Shown here piece after piece: positions 16,541 to 25,232 of a stretch of DNA of 64,000 bases. The stretch comes from Mesorhizobium sp. ORS 3359. Its GTDB lineage: Bacteria > Pseudomonadota > Alphaproteobacteria > Rhizobiales > Rhizobiaceae. Each line of letters opens with the position of its first letter. Positions within the stretch are counted from its first letter, which is position 1. Below the pieces are notes generated by a model. That model ran no database searches. It had not been told where the DNA came from and saw only the letters and a list, made by a program, of their open reading frames with translations. The stretch lies in the NCBI GenBank assembly GCA_000824845.1, contig CCNC01000141.1, positions 62,001 to 126,000 on the forward strand, in the 5' to 3' direction. The translations under genes were made by a program, and so were the position numbers.

Positions 16541-17875
16541 ATGTTCGATACGCTGATCCGCGGTGGAACGCTGGTGAATGCCGACGGCGTAAGCCGCGGC
16601 GATATCGGCATTGCCGCGGGCAAGGTCGCGGCAGTCGTCGCACCAGGCGAAGCCGCCGAAGCCGGGACCGTCATCGACGCTTCCGGCTGTTTCCTGCTGC
16701 CCGGTCTCGTGGATGCGCACGCGCATCTGCGCGAGCCTGGGCTGACGCATAAGGAGGATTTTTCCTCCGGCACCCATGCGGCGGCGCTCGGTGGCGTGAC
16801 CACCGTGCTAGACATGCCGACCGACGAGCCTTGGACGGCCGCCTCTGAGCAACTCGCTGACAAGATGGCAATCGCGGAAGGCCGCATCCATGTCGATGTC
16901 GGTCTGCAGGCCGTGGTCAGCCGCGACCTGTCGCTCATCCCTCGCCTGCTCGACCACGCGCCGGTCTCGTTCGAGCTCTTCACCGCCGACGTGCCGGACG
17001 GATTCCTGTTTGCAACGCTCGATGATGTCGCCGAGGCGCTGAAGGCCTTCGCCGGCGCCGATACGCTGGTCGGCATCTCGCCCGGCGACCAGTCGGTCCT
17101 GGCCGGCAGCTCCGCGCGCGACCGCTCCGGCAGCATCGCCGCCTTCCTGGACAGCCGGCCGCCGCTCGCGGAAGCCAACGGCATCGCTCGCGCCCTTGTC
17201 GCCGCCGCCTCGACTGAGACAAAAATCCATGTCCGGCAGATCAATTCCGAACTCGGCGTCGAGGCCTGGAGCCGGCTGCGCGGCATGGCCGATGCAAGTG
17301 TAGAAACGACACCGCAAAACCTGTTCTTCACAGCCCAAGATTACGAAACGCAGGGCGCCAATCTAAAGGCTTCACCACCCTTGCGCTCGCCGCACGATGT
17401 CGATGCGCTGCGCGCCGCGCTGAGCGCTGGGCTGATCGACATCGTCGCCACGGATCATGCCCCGCATGCACCAGCCGAGAAGGCTGCGAGCTACGCGGCT
17501 TTCGCCGACATCCCGGGCGGCATGCCGGGACTGCAGACGCTGCTTCCGACCATGCTGAGGCTGGTCGACGACGGGCTCATCGCCCTGCCCGATCTGGTGC
17601 GCATGTGCTCGCGCAATCCGGCCGAGCGTTTCGGCCTCGGCCAGCGCAAGGGACGCATTGCCGCCGGATACGACGCCGATCTGCTTATCCTCGATCCGCG
17701 CCGATCCAGCACCATCGCCAATGCCGAGCAGGTGTCGCGGGCGGGCTACACGCCTTTCGACGGCTGGACCGTCAAAGCGCGGCTGACCAACGTCTTCCTG
17801 CGCGGCCGCGAGATCGTGCGCGACGGGCGGCTGGTCGGCCCGGCGCAAGGCAAGATCGTCACCCGGGAGCGCTGA
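16541..17875 (+). CDS. Dihydroorotase/allantoinase-family amidohydrolase with Glu at the carboxylysine position
   Basis: A 444-residue amidohydrolase related to allantoinase AllB and dihydroorotase. The metal HxH pair is H60/H62 (DAHAHLREPG), a later histidine lies in IHVRQINSE and the catalytic Asp in ATDHAPHAP. At the place where relatives carry the carboxylated lysine the sequence reads VSFELFTAD, with E145 instead of Lys. Some amidohydrolase groups use Glu as the bridging ligand, so activity is still plausible. It starts 3 bases after the PuuE-like gene and likely opens a second cyclic amide intermediate. Confidence 0.82.
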   Translation: MFDTLIRGGTLVNADGVSRGDIGIAAGKVAAVVAPGEAAEAGTVIDASGCFLLPGLVDAHAHLREPGLTHKEDFSSGTHAAALGGVTTVLDMPTDEPWTAASEQLADKMAIAEGRIHVDVGLQAVVSRDLSLIPRLLDHAPVSFELFTADVPDGFLFATLDDVAEALKAFAGADTLVGISPGDQSVLAGSSARDRSGSIAAFLDSRPPLAEANGIARALVAAASTETKIHVRQINSELGVEAWSRLRGMADASVETTPQNLFFTAQDYETQGANLKASPPLRSPHDVDALRAALSAGLIDIVATDHAPHAPAEKAASYAAFADIPGGMPGLQTLLPTMLRLVDDGLIALPDLVRMCSRNPAERFGLGQRKGRIAAGYDADLLILDPRRSSTIANAEQVSRAGYTPFDGWTVKARLTNVFLRGREIVRDGRLVGPAQGKIVTRER

Positions 17876-17880
17876 ACACC

Positions 17881-18654
17881 ATGGCCCTGCTCGCCGACAA
17901 AACCGTCATCGTCACCGGAGCGAGCTCCGGCATCGGCCGCGCCATCGCGCTGAAATTCGCCGCCGAGGGCGCCAACGTCGTCATTGCCGATACGGTAGAA
18001 CAGCCGATCGAGGGCGGAGAGAGGACAGTCGAGATGATCCGCTCCGCCGGCGGCAATGCCGTCTACATGAAGACCGACATCTCGGACTGGAATGCCGTCG
18101 ACGCGCTTGTCGGCGCAACCGTCGATCGCTTCGGCCGGCTCGACGTGATGGTCAACAATGCCGCGATCTACACCAGCACCAACCTGGTCGAGACCACGCC
18201 GGAACAATGGAGCCGCGTCATCGGCGTCAATCTGACGGGTTTCTTCTACTGCAACAAACGCGCCGTCACGCAGATGCTCACCCAGGCGCCGGTCAACGAC
18301 GTCCGCGGCCGCATCATCAACATCTCCTCGCAGCATGGCATGATCGCCTGCCCCGGTGACCTGCCCTATTCCGTGAGCAAGGGCGGCATCGTCCAGATGA
18401 CGCGGCAGATCGCCGTCGACCATGCCGACGACCTGATCGTCTGCAACGCCATCGCGCCGGGCAAGATCATCACCGGCAAGCCCGGCGTCGCCAACGATCC
18501 GGACGCGCTCGACTATTCGCGCCGCCGCACGCCCTGGCCGCGGCTCGGGCATCCGAACGACGTGGCGGGCGCGGCGCTGTTTCTGGCCAGCGACATGGCG
18601 AGCTACGTCACCGGCATCAACCTGATGGTGGACGGCGGCTGGATGGCGGGCTGA
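17881..18654 (+). CDS. SDR-family oxidoreductase
   Basis: A 257-residue classical SDR with cofactor motif TGASSGIGRAIA from about residue 12, NNAAIYTS in the middle, ISSQHG carrying the serine, catalytic YSVSK (Tyr-x3-Lys) and NLMVDGGW at the end. It is the last gene of the MFS-led operon, 5 bases after the amidohydrolase. It could be a dehydrogenase for a hydroxylated intermediate, similar in class to glucose or 3-oxoacyl dehydrogenases, but the substrate cannot be assigned. Confidence 0.82.
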   Translation: MALLADKTVIVTGASSGIGRAIALKFAAEGANVVIADTVEQPIEGGERTVEMIRSAGGNAVYMKTDISDWNAVDALVGATVDRFGRLDVMVNNAAIYTSTNLVETTPEQWSRVIGVNLTGFFYCNKRAVTQMLTQAPVNDVRGRIINISSQHGMIACPGDLPYSVSKGGIVQMTRQIAVDHADDLIVCNAIAPGKIITGKPGVANDPDALDYSRRRTPWPRLGHPNDVAGAALFLASDMASYVTGINLMVDGGWMAG

Positions 18655-18701
18655 CAAGCGGGCCGGTCCCCGGTGGCAGGAACCTTTGCGGAAAACGCTC
18701 G

Positions 18702-19946
18702 TTGACCCTGCTGCGAGGGGGCCAACGATATCTGGGACCCGTTGCCTTGGACGCCAAAACTGAAAGAAAAGAGCGCGAAACCGCTCCCGCCGAGAAAACG
18801 CGGGCTCAGCCCCGGTCCGACCGACGCCCGCCGGGCGACGAAAAACGCGTGGAAAACGAGCGCGCGGACGATAAGCGCGCGCAAGACAGGCAGGCGAATG
18901 ACAGTCCGTCCGACACCAACAAGCCGGGCCTCGTCAGACGCTATCCCTACATAGCCGCGATCGTCGCCATCCTCATCGTGTTGGTCATCGCGGCGGTGGT
19001 CATCTGGTGGCTCAACGCGCGCCACTATGAATGGACCGACGACGCCTTCATCGATGCTCGCACGGTGACGGTTGGAGCGGAAATTGCCGGGCGCATCACC
19101 GATGTCGCCGTCACCGACAACCAGCCGGTCGAGGCCGGCGCGGTGCTTCTGCGCATCGACGACAGCGACTATCAGGCCTCGCTCAAACAGGCGGAAGCCG
19201 GCGTGGCGGCGGCGCGGGCCGACATCGCCAACGTCGAGGCGCAGACCCAGGCGCAGAACGCCAAGATCGACGCGGCCGGCAAGCAGGTGGCGCAGGCGCA
19301 GGCGGCGCTCGAATTCGCCAAGTCCGAGGACCAGCGCAACCGCGAGCTCCTGGCCAAGGGCACGGCAACGCAGCAGCAGGCGCAGCAGGCCGCGTCAACC
19401 TTGCGCCAGGACCAGGCGGCGCTGGACGCCGCCAACGCCAATGCCGAGGCGGCGAAAAGTCAGATGGCGGTTCTGCAGGCTCAAGGCAAGAGCGCCGAGG
19501 CCAAGCTTCGGCAGGCGGAGGCGGTCGAGAACCAGGCCAAGACCACCCTCACCCGCACGACCATCACGGCGCCCGTCGCCGGCCGTGCCACCAGCATCAC
19601 TGCGGCGAAAGGCACCTATGCGCAGCCCGGCCAGGTGCTGATGATGTTCGTGCCCAACGACGTCTGGGTGAAGGCCAATTTCAAGGAAACACAGCTCGAC
19701 CTGATGCGGCCGGGCCAACCCGTCGACATCGCCATCGACGCCTATCCCGAAAAGACCTTCCATGGCCGTGTCGACAGCGTCCAGGCCGGCAGCGGCACGG
19801 CATTCAGCCTGCTGCCTGCCGAAAACGCCACCGGCAATTTCGTCAAGGTGGTGCAGCGCGTGCCGGTCAAGATCGTGTTCGATCAGCCGCCCGGCGTCTA
19901 TCTCGGCCCCGGCATGTCGGTGGTTCCGACGGTCAAGGTCAGATGA
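18702..19946 (+). CDS. HlyD/EmrA-family membrane fusion protein
   Basis: A 414-residue periplasmic adaptor of a tripartite efflux pump. After a charged, Lys/Arg/Glu-rich cytoplasmic N-terminus (residues 1-75), a single membrane anchor (YIAAIVAILIVLVIAAVVIW) leads to the lipoyl half-motif VTVGAEIAGRI, a long alanine/glutamine-rich coiled coil (about 160-275) and the second half-motif TITAPVAGRA. No ATG start exists: TTG 18702 or TTG 18747 are the candidates, and the shorter product resembles relatives better, so the start is uncertain. Its stop overlaps the EmrB-like gene by 4 bases. Substrate unknown. Confidence 0.85.
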   Translation: MTLLRGGQRYLGPVALDAKTERKERETAPAEKTRAQPRSDRRPPGDEKRVENERADDKRAQDRQANDSPSDTNKPGLVRRYPYIAAIVAILIVLVIAAVVIWWLNARHYEWTDDAFIDARTVTVGAEIAGRITDVAVTDNQPVEAGAVLLRIDDSDYQASLKQAEAGVAAARADIANVEAQTQAQNAKIDAAGKQVAQAQAALEFAKSEDQRNRELLAKGTATQQQAQQAASTLRQDQAALDAANANAEAAKSQMAVLQAQGKSAEAKLRQAEAVENQAKTTLTRTTITAPVAGRATSITAAKGTYAQPGQVLMMFVPNDVWVKANFKETQLDLMRPGQPVDIAIDAYPEKTFHGRVDSVQAGSGTAFSLLPAENATGNFVKVVQRVPVKIVFDQPPGVYLGPGMSVVPTVKVR

Positions 19947-21541
19947 GCGATGCCGCGACAGTCCAGGGCAACGAAAGCCGTTCCGCCGCCGGCAGGCGCA
20001 ACCCTTGGCTGATCGCGATCGTCGTCTCGATCGCGACCTTCATGCTGGTGCTCGACACCTCGATCGCCAATGTCGCGCTGCGCAACATCGCCGGCAGCCT
20101 GGCCGCCGGCATGGACGAGAGCACATGGGTGATCACCACCTATCTCGTCGCCAACTCCGTTATCATCCCGGTCAGCGGCTGGCTCACCAGCGTCATCGGC
20201 CGCAAGCGCTACTACATGATCTGCGTGGCGACCTTCACGCTGGCCTCGCTGCTGTGCGGGCTCGCCCCCAACCTGCCGACGTTGATCGCCTTCCGCATCC
20301 TGCAGGGTCTCGGCGGCGGCGGCATGGCGCCGAGCGAGCAATCGATCCTCGCCGATACTTTTCCGCCGGAGAAGCGGTCTCAGGCCTTCGCGCTCTACGG
20401 CATCGCGGTGATCGTCGCGCCGACGGTCGGACCGACGATCGGCGGCTGGCTGACCGACAATTTCTCCTGGCACTGGATCTTCTTCATCAACGTGCCGTTC
20501 GGCATCATGTCGCTGGCGCTCGTGCAATGGCTGGTGATCGAGCCCGACATCCTCGAACGCGAGCGCCGGGAGCGGTTGAGCAAGGGGCTGAGGGTCGACT
20601 GGATTGGCTTCATCCTGGTGGCGATGGCGCTCGGCTGCCTCGAAGTCTTTCTCGACGAAGGCCAGCGCAACGACTGGTTCGCCTCGACCTTCATCACGAC
20701 CTTCGCCGTGATCTCGGCCGTGTCGTTCCTGCTGCTGGTCCCGTGGGAGTGGACAAGGCGCGAACCAATCGTCGACATCCGCCTGCTGTTCAGCCGGCAG
20801 TTCGGCATGTCCTTCCTGGTCATGATGGCAGTGGGCGCGGTGCTCTTCAGCACCACGCAGCTTTTGCCGCAGTTGCAGCAGACGACCTTCGATTATACCG
20901 CCACCCTTTCCGGCCTGTCGATGATGCCGGGGGGCATTGCCATGCTCATGCTGATGCCGATCTCGGGCTTTGCCGCCGGCGTCGTTCAGCCGCGCTATCT
21001 CATTATGTTGGGCATGTCGGTGTTCGCGGTCGCGCTCTGGCACACGACCTCGCTGACGCCCGACGCCAGCTTCAGCTTCTTCGCCTATGCCCGCGTCTAT
21101 ATGATGATCGGCCTGCCGTTCCTGTTCATCCCGATCTCCACCGCCGCCTATGTCGGCCTGCCGCCGCAGAAGACCGACCAGGCATCGTCGCTGATCAATG
21201 TCGCGCGCAACGTCGGCGGCAGCATCGGCGTGTCGCTGTCCAACACGTTGATTGCCCAGAACGCCCAACTCCACCAGTCGGTGCTGGTCAGCCACACCGC
21301 GCAATCGAGCGACACCTATCAGCAGACGCTTCGCCAGGTGACGGATCATTTCGTCGCCGAGGGTTCGCCATTGGTCGAGGCCAGGCAGCAGGCCGTCAGC
21401 TGGATCGGCCAGGAGATCGGCCGCCAGGCCTCACTGCTCGCCTATGTCGATGTGTTCTTCTACTGCGCGATAGCCACGGCGGTGCTGGTGCCGTTCGCTT
21501 TGCTGCTCAGACCGCCCAAATCGGCACCGGCGAAACGTTAG
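19943..21541 (+). CDS. EmrB/QacA-family (DHA2) drug efflux MFS permease
   Basis: A 532-residue 14-helix MFS transporter. It shows the DHA2 opening (LVLDTSIANVALRNI), the GWLTSVIGRKRYY loop 2 motif, the ILQGLGGGGMAPSEQ segment and the GPTIGGWLTDNFSW motif C of antiporters. Together with the preceding EmrA-like adaptor it forms a proton-driven extrusion pump that would dock to an outer-membrane TolC-like channel encoded elsewhere. No regulator is adjacent. Exported compounds may be drugs, detergents or plant phenolics. Confidence 0.88.
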   Translation: MSDAATVQGNESRSAAGRRNPWLIAIVVSIATFMLVLDTSIANVALRNIAGSLAAGMDESTWVITTYLVANSVIIPVSGWLTSVIGRKRYYMICVATFTLASLLCGLAPNLPTLIAFRILQGLGGGGMAPSEQSILADTFPPEKRSQAFALYGIAVIVAPTVGPTIGGWLTDNFSWHWIFFINVPFGIMSLALVQWLVIEPDILERERRERLSKGLRVDWIGFILVAMALGCLEVFLDEGQRNDWFASTFITTFAVISAVSFLLLVPWEWTRREPIVDIRLLFSRQFGMSFLVMMAVGAVLFSTTQLLPQLQQTTFDYTATLSGLSMMPGGIAMLMLMPISGFAAGVVQPRYLIMLGMSVFAVALWHTTSLTPDASFSFFAYARVYMMIGLPFLFIPISTAAYVGLPPQKTDQASSLINVARNVGGSIGVSLSNTLIAQNAQLHQSVLVSHTAQSSDTYQQTLRQVTDHFVAEGSPLVEARQQAVSWIGQEIGRQASLLAYVDVFFYCAIATAVLVPFALLLRPPKSAPAKR

Positions 21542-21610
21542 CTATTCCATTGTCCCGAGCTTGCACCTCGGCGTCCTCCGCGCCAAACTGACGATCTCTG
21601 GAGGAATCTC

Positions 21611-22042
21611 ATGCGCACCATCACGGCATCGGCGCTGCTTTTGGCGGTGGCATTCTTCACGACCAGCGCCAACGCGCTTGACAGCTCGAACACCCCGGTC
21701 GTCGTCACGCCGCTGGCGTCCAAAACCACGACCGCATCCGGCCAGCCGATCACGCTGCCGCAGAAGAACGTCGAGGTTCAGGTCTCGTCCTACCAGATCG
21801 CGCCAGGCGCAACGCTGCCGGTGCACAAGCACCCCTTTCCGCGCTACGCCTATGTCGAGCAGGGAACGCTCAAGGTCACCAATGTCGAGACCGGTGATGC
21901 CAACACCTACAATTCAGGCGACTTCATCGTCGAGATGATCGGCCAATGGCACCAGGCCACCAATATCGGCGCCGATCCGGTGAAGCTTCTGGTGATCGAC
22001 CAGGTCGAGCAAGGCGCCAAGAACACGATCCTGAAGCAGTAG
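21611..22042 (+). CDS. Secreted cupin-domain protein
   Basis: A 143-residue protein with a clear signal peptide (ASALLLAVAFFTTSANA) and one cupin domain. Cupin motif 1 is VHKHPFPRYAYVEQG, with His, His and Glu as probable metal ligands, and motif 2 contains FIVEMIGQWHQ with the last histidine. GGAGGAATCTC precedes ATG 21611. Such small periplasmic cupins are often of unknown function. After the stop, GTCAGG and CCTGAC arms near 22046-22076 could form a weak hairpin. It is not tightly linked to either neighbour. Confidence 0.78.
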   Translation: MRTITASALLLAVAFFTTSANALDSSNTPVVVTPLASKTTTASGQPITLPQKNVEVQVSSYQIAPGATLPVHKHPFPRYAYVEQGTLKVTNVETGDANTYNSGDFIVEMIGQWHQATNIGADPVKLLVIDQVEQGAKNTILKQ

Positions 22043-22166
22043 CCGTCAGGCGCTCGCTTGGCGCACCCCTGACAGCTTGTTCAAGTCGGGTCGCCTGGAC
22101 CGATCATAGCGGCTTTCAAGACGGTGGGCCGGATGCTAGGGCTGCGCTCTCGCCAACCATGGATGG

Positions 22167-22928
22167 ATGCCCGTGATCGCCGCCTCAAAACCCCTGATCG
22201 AAATCTGCGTCGAAGGCATTGACGGTTTGCTTGCCGCGCAGGCCGCCGGCGCTGACCGGGTCGAGCTCTGCGCCAGCCTGGTCGAGGGGGGCATCACGCC
22301 GAGCCTCGGCACGGTGCGCGCCGCGCTCGAACGCGCAACCATCCCCTTCCATGTCATCGTGCGGCCGCGCGGCGGCGACTTCCTCTACAGCGAGGCCGAG
22401 TTCCGCTCGATGCTGGCCGATGTCGAAGCGCTCCGCGAGCTCGGCGTCGCCGGCGTCGTCATCGGCTGCCTGACGGCGGACGGTGCCATCGACGAAGCGC
22501 GCATGAGCGCGCTGGTCGAGACCGCCGGCCCACTCAACGTCACCTGTCATCGCGCCTTCGACATGACGCGCGATCCTGCCGAGGCGCTCGAGGCGCTCAT
22601 CCGCTGCAAGGTCGGCCGCGTGCTGACCAGCGGCCAGCGCGACACGGCGCTCGAAGGCATCGAGCTTCTGGCGGAGCTCGTTCGCCAGGCCGGCTCCCGC
22701 ATCATCATCCTCGGCTGCGGGGCGCTGGCGCCCGACACGATCGGCGACGTGCGCCGGCGGACCGGATTGACCGAGATGCATTTCGCCGCGCTCGCGGATG
22801 TGCCGAGCGCCATGCGCTACCGCAATCCAAATGTCGGCATGGGCGGCACCGATCTCGATCGCGAATACCGCAACACGGTGACCGATGAAGCCCTGGTGGC
22901 GGCGACAATCGCGGCCGCGAGAGCTTAA
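22167..22928 (+). CDS. cutC: CutC-family protein (putative copper homeostasis)
   Basis: A 253-residue TIM-barrel protein of the CutC family. Recognisable segments are LIEICVEGIDGLLAAQAAG at the N-terminus, ADRVELCASLVEGG, VIVRPRGGDFLYS, NVTCHRAFDMTRDP and GRVLTSGQ. Length is typical. CutC was named for copper tolerance in E. coli, but a direct role in copper binding is disputed. The gene starts at ATG 22167 and is followed after 11 bases by a GNAT acetyltransferase, with which it may be co-transcribed. Confidence 0.88.
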   Translation: MPVIAASKPLIEICVEGIDGLLAAQAAGADRVELCASLVEGGITPSLGTVRAALERATIPFHVIVRPRGGDFLYSEAEFRSMLADVEALRELGVAGVVIGCLTADGAIDEARMSALVETAGPLNVTCHRAFDMTRDPAEALEALIRCKVGRVLTSGQRDTALEGIELLAELVRQAGSRIIILGCGALAPDTIGDVRRRTGLTEMHFAALADVPSAMRYRNPNVGMGGTDLDREYRNTVTDEALVAATIAAARA

Positions 22929-22939
22929 AGGCGCAAACA

Positions 22940-23437
22940 ATGAGCAAGGAATTGCCGCCGATCGAACAGGTTTCGCCCGCCGACGAGCCCGCCATCCTCG
23001 CGCTCAACAACGAGCATGCGGCGGAGCTGTCCTGGCTCGAGCCGGAACGGCTTTCCTTCCTGCTTGGCGAGGCTTTCTACACGCGGCGCATCGGCGCGCT
23101 CGAGGCCTTCATCATGTGCTTCGACCAGGACGCAAGCTACGACAGCCCGAACTTCCTATGGTTTCGCGAGCGCTACCGACGCTTCGTCTATGTAGACCGC
23201 GTGGTGGTCGCAGCTGCGGCGCGCGGCCGCGGCCACGCCCGCCGCCTTTATGAGGATCTGTTCGAGCAGGCCCGGCGCGCCGGCCACACGATCGTCACCT
23301 GCGAGGTCAATGCCGAGCCGCCCAACCCGGCCTCCGATGCCTTCCACGCCGCGCTCGGTTTCGCCGAGGTCGGCGATGCGGTAATCCATGGCGGCAAGAA
23401 ATCGGTGCGCTATTGGGCAAAACCGGTCGCCGCCTGA
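22940..23437 (+). CDS. GNAT-family N-acetyltransferase
   Basis: A 165-residue GNAT protein. The acetyl-CoA pyrophosphate-binding motif appears as AARGRGHARRLYEDL, preceded by the beta-4 strand VYVDRVVVA and followed by TCEVNAEPPNPASDAFHAALGF, the usual Asn/phenylalanine-containing end of the fold. It transfers an acetyl group from acetyl-CoA to an amine, with target unknown. The 11-base spacing to cutC suggests co-transcription. Confidence 0.8.
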   Translation: MSKELPPIEQVSPADEPAILALNNEHAAELSWLEPERLSFLLGEAFYTRRIGALEAFIMCFDQDASYDSPNFLWFRERYRRFVYVDRVVVAAAARGRGHARRLYEDLFEQARRAGHTIVTCEVNAEPPNPASDAFHAALGFAEVGDAVIHGGKKSVRYWAKPVAA

Positions 23438-23514
23438 ACACACTGCGAGCGCTGCTGGCCAGAAGAACAAGCCGAAGCTAATATAACCGCTCCGCTGGCT
23501 GGGGGCGCTATATC

Positions 23515-24000
23515 ATGTCGAGCAATGTCTTCCGCTTCGACGAAAGCTGGGACATCCCTGAAGGCACGCCCCAGGAAGTGTGGGATGTGCTGTCGGACGC
23601 CCAGTTGCTGCCGCTCTGGTGGGGCGATGCCTATAAGGAGGTGGAACCGCTCGACAAGAAGGGCAAGGGCGTCGTCGGCGCCCGCGCCAGAGCGAGAGCG
23701 CGCGGCGCCCTGCCCTATGAGCTGAACTTCATCATCGAGGCTGCCGAGCTCATACCCGGCCGGCTGGTAGTGGTAAAAACCTTCGGCGATTTCGACGGGC
23801 TCTGGCGGGCGGAGCTGTCTCCTTTGGGAAGCGGCACACATGTCGATCTGGTCTGGCAGGTCACGATCGAGAGGCCGATCCTCAAATTCCTGGCGCCGCT
23901 GCTCAGGCCCGCCTTCGCCTGGAACCATCGCTGGACGACGCCGCGCGGCGAAACCGGGCTTCGCCGCTACCTCGCCGCCCGAAAGAACGGCAAGGCCTGA
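23515..24000 (+). CDS. SRPBCC-family (START/Bet v1-like) protein
   Basis: A 161-residue protein with the polyketide cyclase/SRPBCC fold: an N-terminal strand ([21 protein letters not shown]), a helix and loop rich in Trp/Asp ([15 protein letters not shown]), then alternating strands and a long C-terminal helix ([20 protein letters not shown]). Such proteins bind hydrophobic ligands, and no catalytic residues can be named. It starts 77 bases after the GNAT gene and ends 2 bases before the convergent acyltransferase gene. Confidence 0.7.
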   Translation: MSSNVFRFDESWDIPEGTPQEVWDVLSDAQLLPLWWGDAYKEVEPLDKKGKGVVGARARARARGALPYELNFIIEAAELIPGRLVVVKTFGDFDGLWRAELSPLGSGTHVDLVWQVTIERPILKFLAPLLRPAFAWNHRWTTPRGETGLRRYLAARKNGKA

Positions 24001-24002
24001 CC

Positions 24003-25025
24003 TCACCAGTTGCGGTTGAGCCAGCCGCGAGCCGGTTTCTCGACCATGTAATAGCTCGCCAGCGCGCACGCGAACACGGCGGCCAGCATCGGCACCGGCG
24101 CGCTGCCGCGCTCATCGACGAATTTGTAGAGGGGCTGCTGCCAGAGATAGAGCGAATAGGACCACAGGCCGAGCATCACCATCGGCCGCGATGACAGCGG
24201 CCCCGTCAGATAGAAGCCGGCGGAGTCGAGCGTGTTGACGGCCAGCGCCAGCAGCGGCACGGCGAGGGTGTAATGCAAACTTGTCGGTATCGGATCGCTA
24301 AACAGCAGAACGCCAGCGACCGCTGCCGCAAGCGCCACATGCTGGCTCCTCAGGAAAGCCGGCAGGCGACCGTCGGCCTTGAGCAGGCAGATCGCGGCGG
24401 ATAGCAGGATCGAGGCGATGTGCACGTCGGTGCGCCAATAGGTGGTCTCGTAGCTCATGCCGAGAAGCCCATACGAAATGGCGCCGTTGGCCATTGCCAG
24501 CAGCGCCAGCACGACCAGAAGCCGCACGACATTCGCCCTGCCGGTGACGACCACGCTGATCAGCGCCAGCAGGATATAGGAGTGCTCCTCGACGCAGAGC
24601 GACCAGATATGGTCCAGCGCGCCGGCGCGCGTGATCAGGATGCCGGCATAATTGTAGGTGAAGGTCAGCGCCGTCAGCGCCGCCTTCCATTTAAACATGA
24701 TGAAGGTCCCGGCAAGCGCGATCATGGCGGCAATGACGAACACCAGCAGCGCGGGATAGATGCGCGAAAAGCGGCGCTTGAAGAATTTCTTCAGCGGAAA
24801 ACGCTCGATGAACAGGATCTCGCCCATCAACCGACCGCTCAGCACGAAGAAGAACTCGACGCCGAGCACGCCGAGATTAATTCCCGGCACCGGAAAGAAA
24901 TGGCCGATCAGCACCAGCGCGATCGACAGTCCGCGCCAGCCGTCGAGATAGGCGAGCCTCGCCCGTGCGGCCTTGTCGGCAGTGGTCCGTGGCAGGACAA
25001 CGGACGCTGCGGAGATGTCGGTCAT
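24003..25025 (-). CDS. Acyltransferase 3 family membrane protein (OafA/YrhL-like)
   Basis: A 340-residue multi-pass protein of the acyltransferase 3 family, which O-acetylates or succinylates surface polysaccharides. The N-terminal signature is YLDGWRGLSIALVLIGHF with the conserved Arg and His, followed by FFVLSGRLMG and FSRIYPALL with the conserved FxxxRxxRIxP-like pattern. ATG 25025 follows GAAGG at 8 bases; an ATG five codons upstream is possible. No polysaccharide genes surround it, so the modified polymer is unknown. Confidence 0.83.
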   Translation of the reverse strand: MTDISAASVVLPRTTADKAARARLAYLDGWRGLSIALVLIGHFFPVPGINLGVLGVEFFFVLSGRLMGEILFIERFPLKKFFKRRFSRIYPALLVFVIAAMIALAGTFIMFKWKAALTALTFTYNYAGILITRAGALDHIWSLCVEEHSYILLALISVVVTGRANVVRLLVVLALLAMANGAISYGLLGMSYETTYWRTDVHIASILLSAAICLLKADGRLPAFLRSQHVALAAAVAGVLLFSDPIPTSLHYTLAVPLLALAVNTLDSAGFYLTGPLSSRPMVMLGLWSYSLYLWQQPLYKFVDERGSAPVPMLAAVFACALASYYMVEKPARGWLNRNW

Positions 25026-25188
25026 ACCGTGCCTTCGCAACTCGGGGTCCGCATGCGGAGCGCTGCCCGCGTCCCGGACCGTCTGGTATTCCCGCCAGAT
25101 TTATTTTGCAGTGCGGGATAGTTTTGTGCAAGTGCGAAGCTGCAATCTGACGGGCGTTTCCGGTCAAACCTTTGTTATGGCAAAGAAA

Positions 25189-25219
25189 AAGGGGCCGAAG
25201 GCGGCCCCTTCTTTCACCT
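25189..25219 (-). terminator. Intrinsic terminator of the coxSLM operon
   Basis: Arms AAGGGGCCG and CGGCCCCTT are perfect 9-bp inverted repeats around an AAGG loop. Read on the minus strand the hairpin is followed by a T-rich tract (TTTTTCTTTG), as expected downstream of the coxM stop at 25233. Read on the plus strand a shorter TTCTTTC follows. Confidence 0.8.
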
Positions 25220-25232
25220 GCGGCGGCGCTGT

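Noticed and set aside
18702..21541. A single fused efflux protein
   Set aside because: The adaptor and permease are in different frames with a clear ATGA overlap; no frameshift needs to be assumed.
22046..22076. Intrinsic terminator after the cupin gene
   Set aside because: The GTCAGG/CCTGAC stem is short with no T tract, so it is mentioned only in the gene entry.
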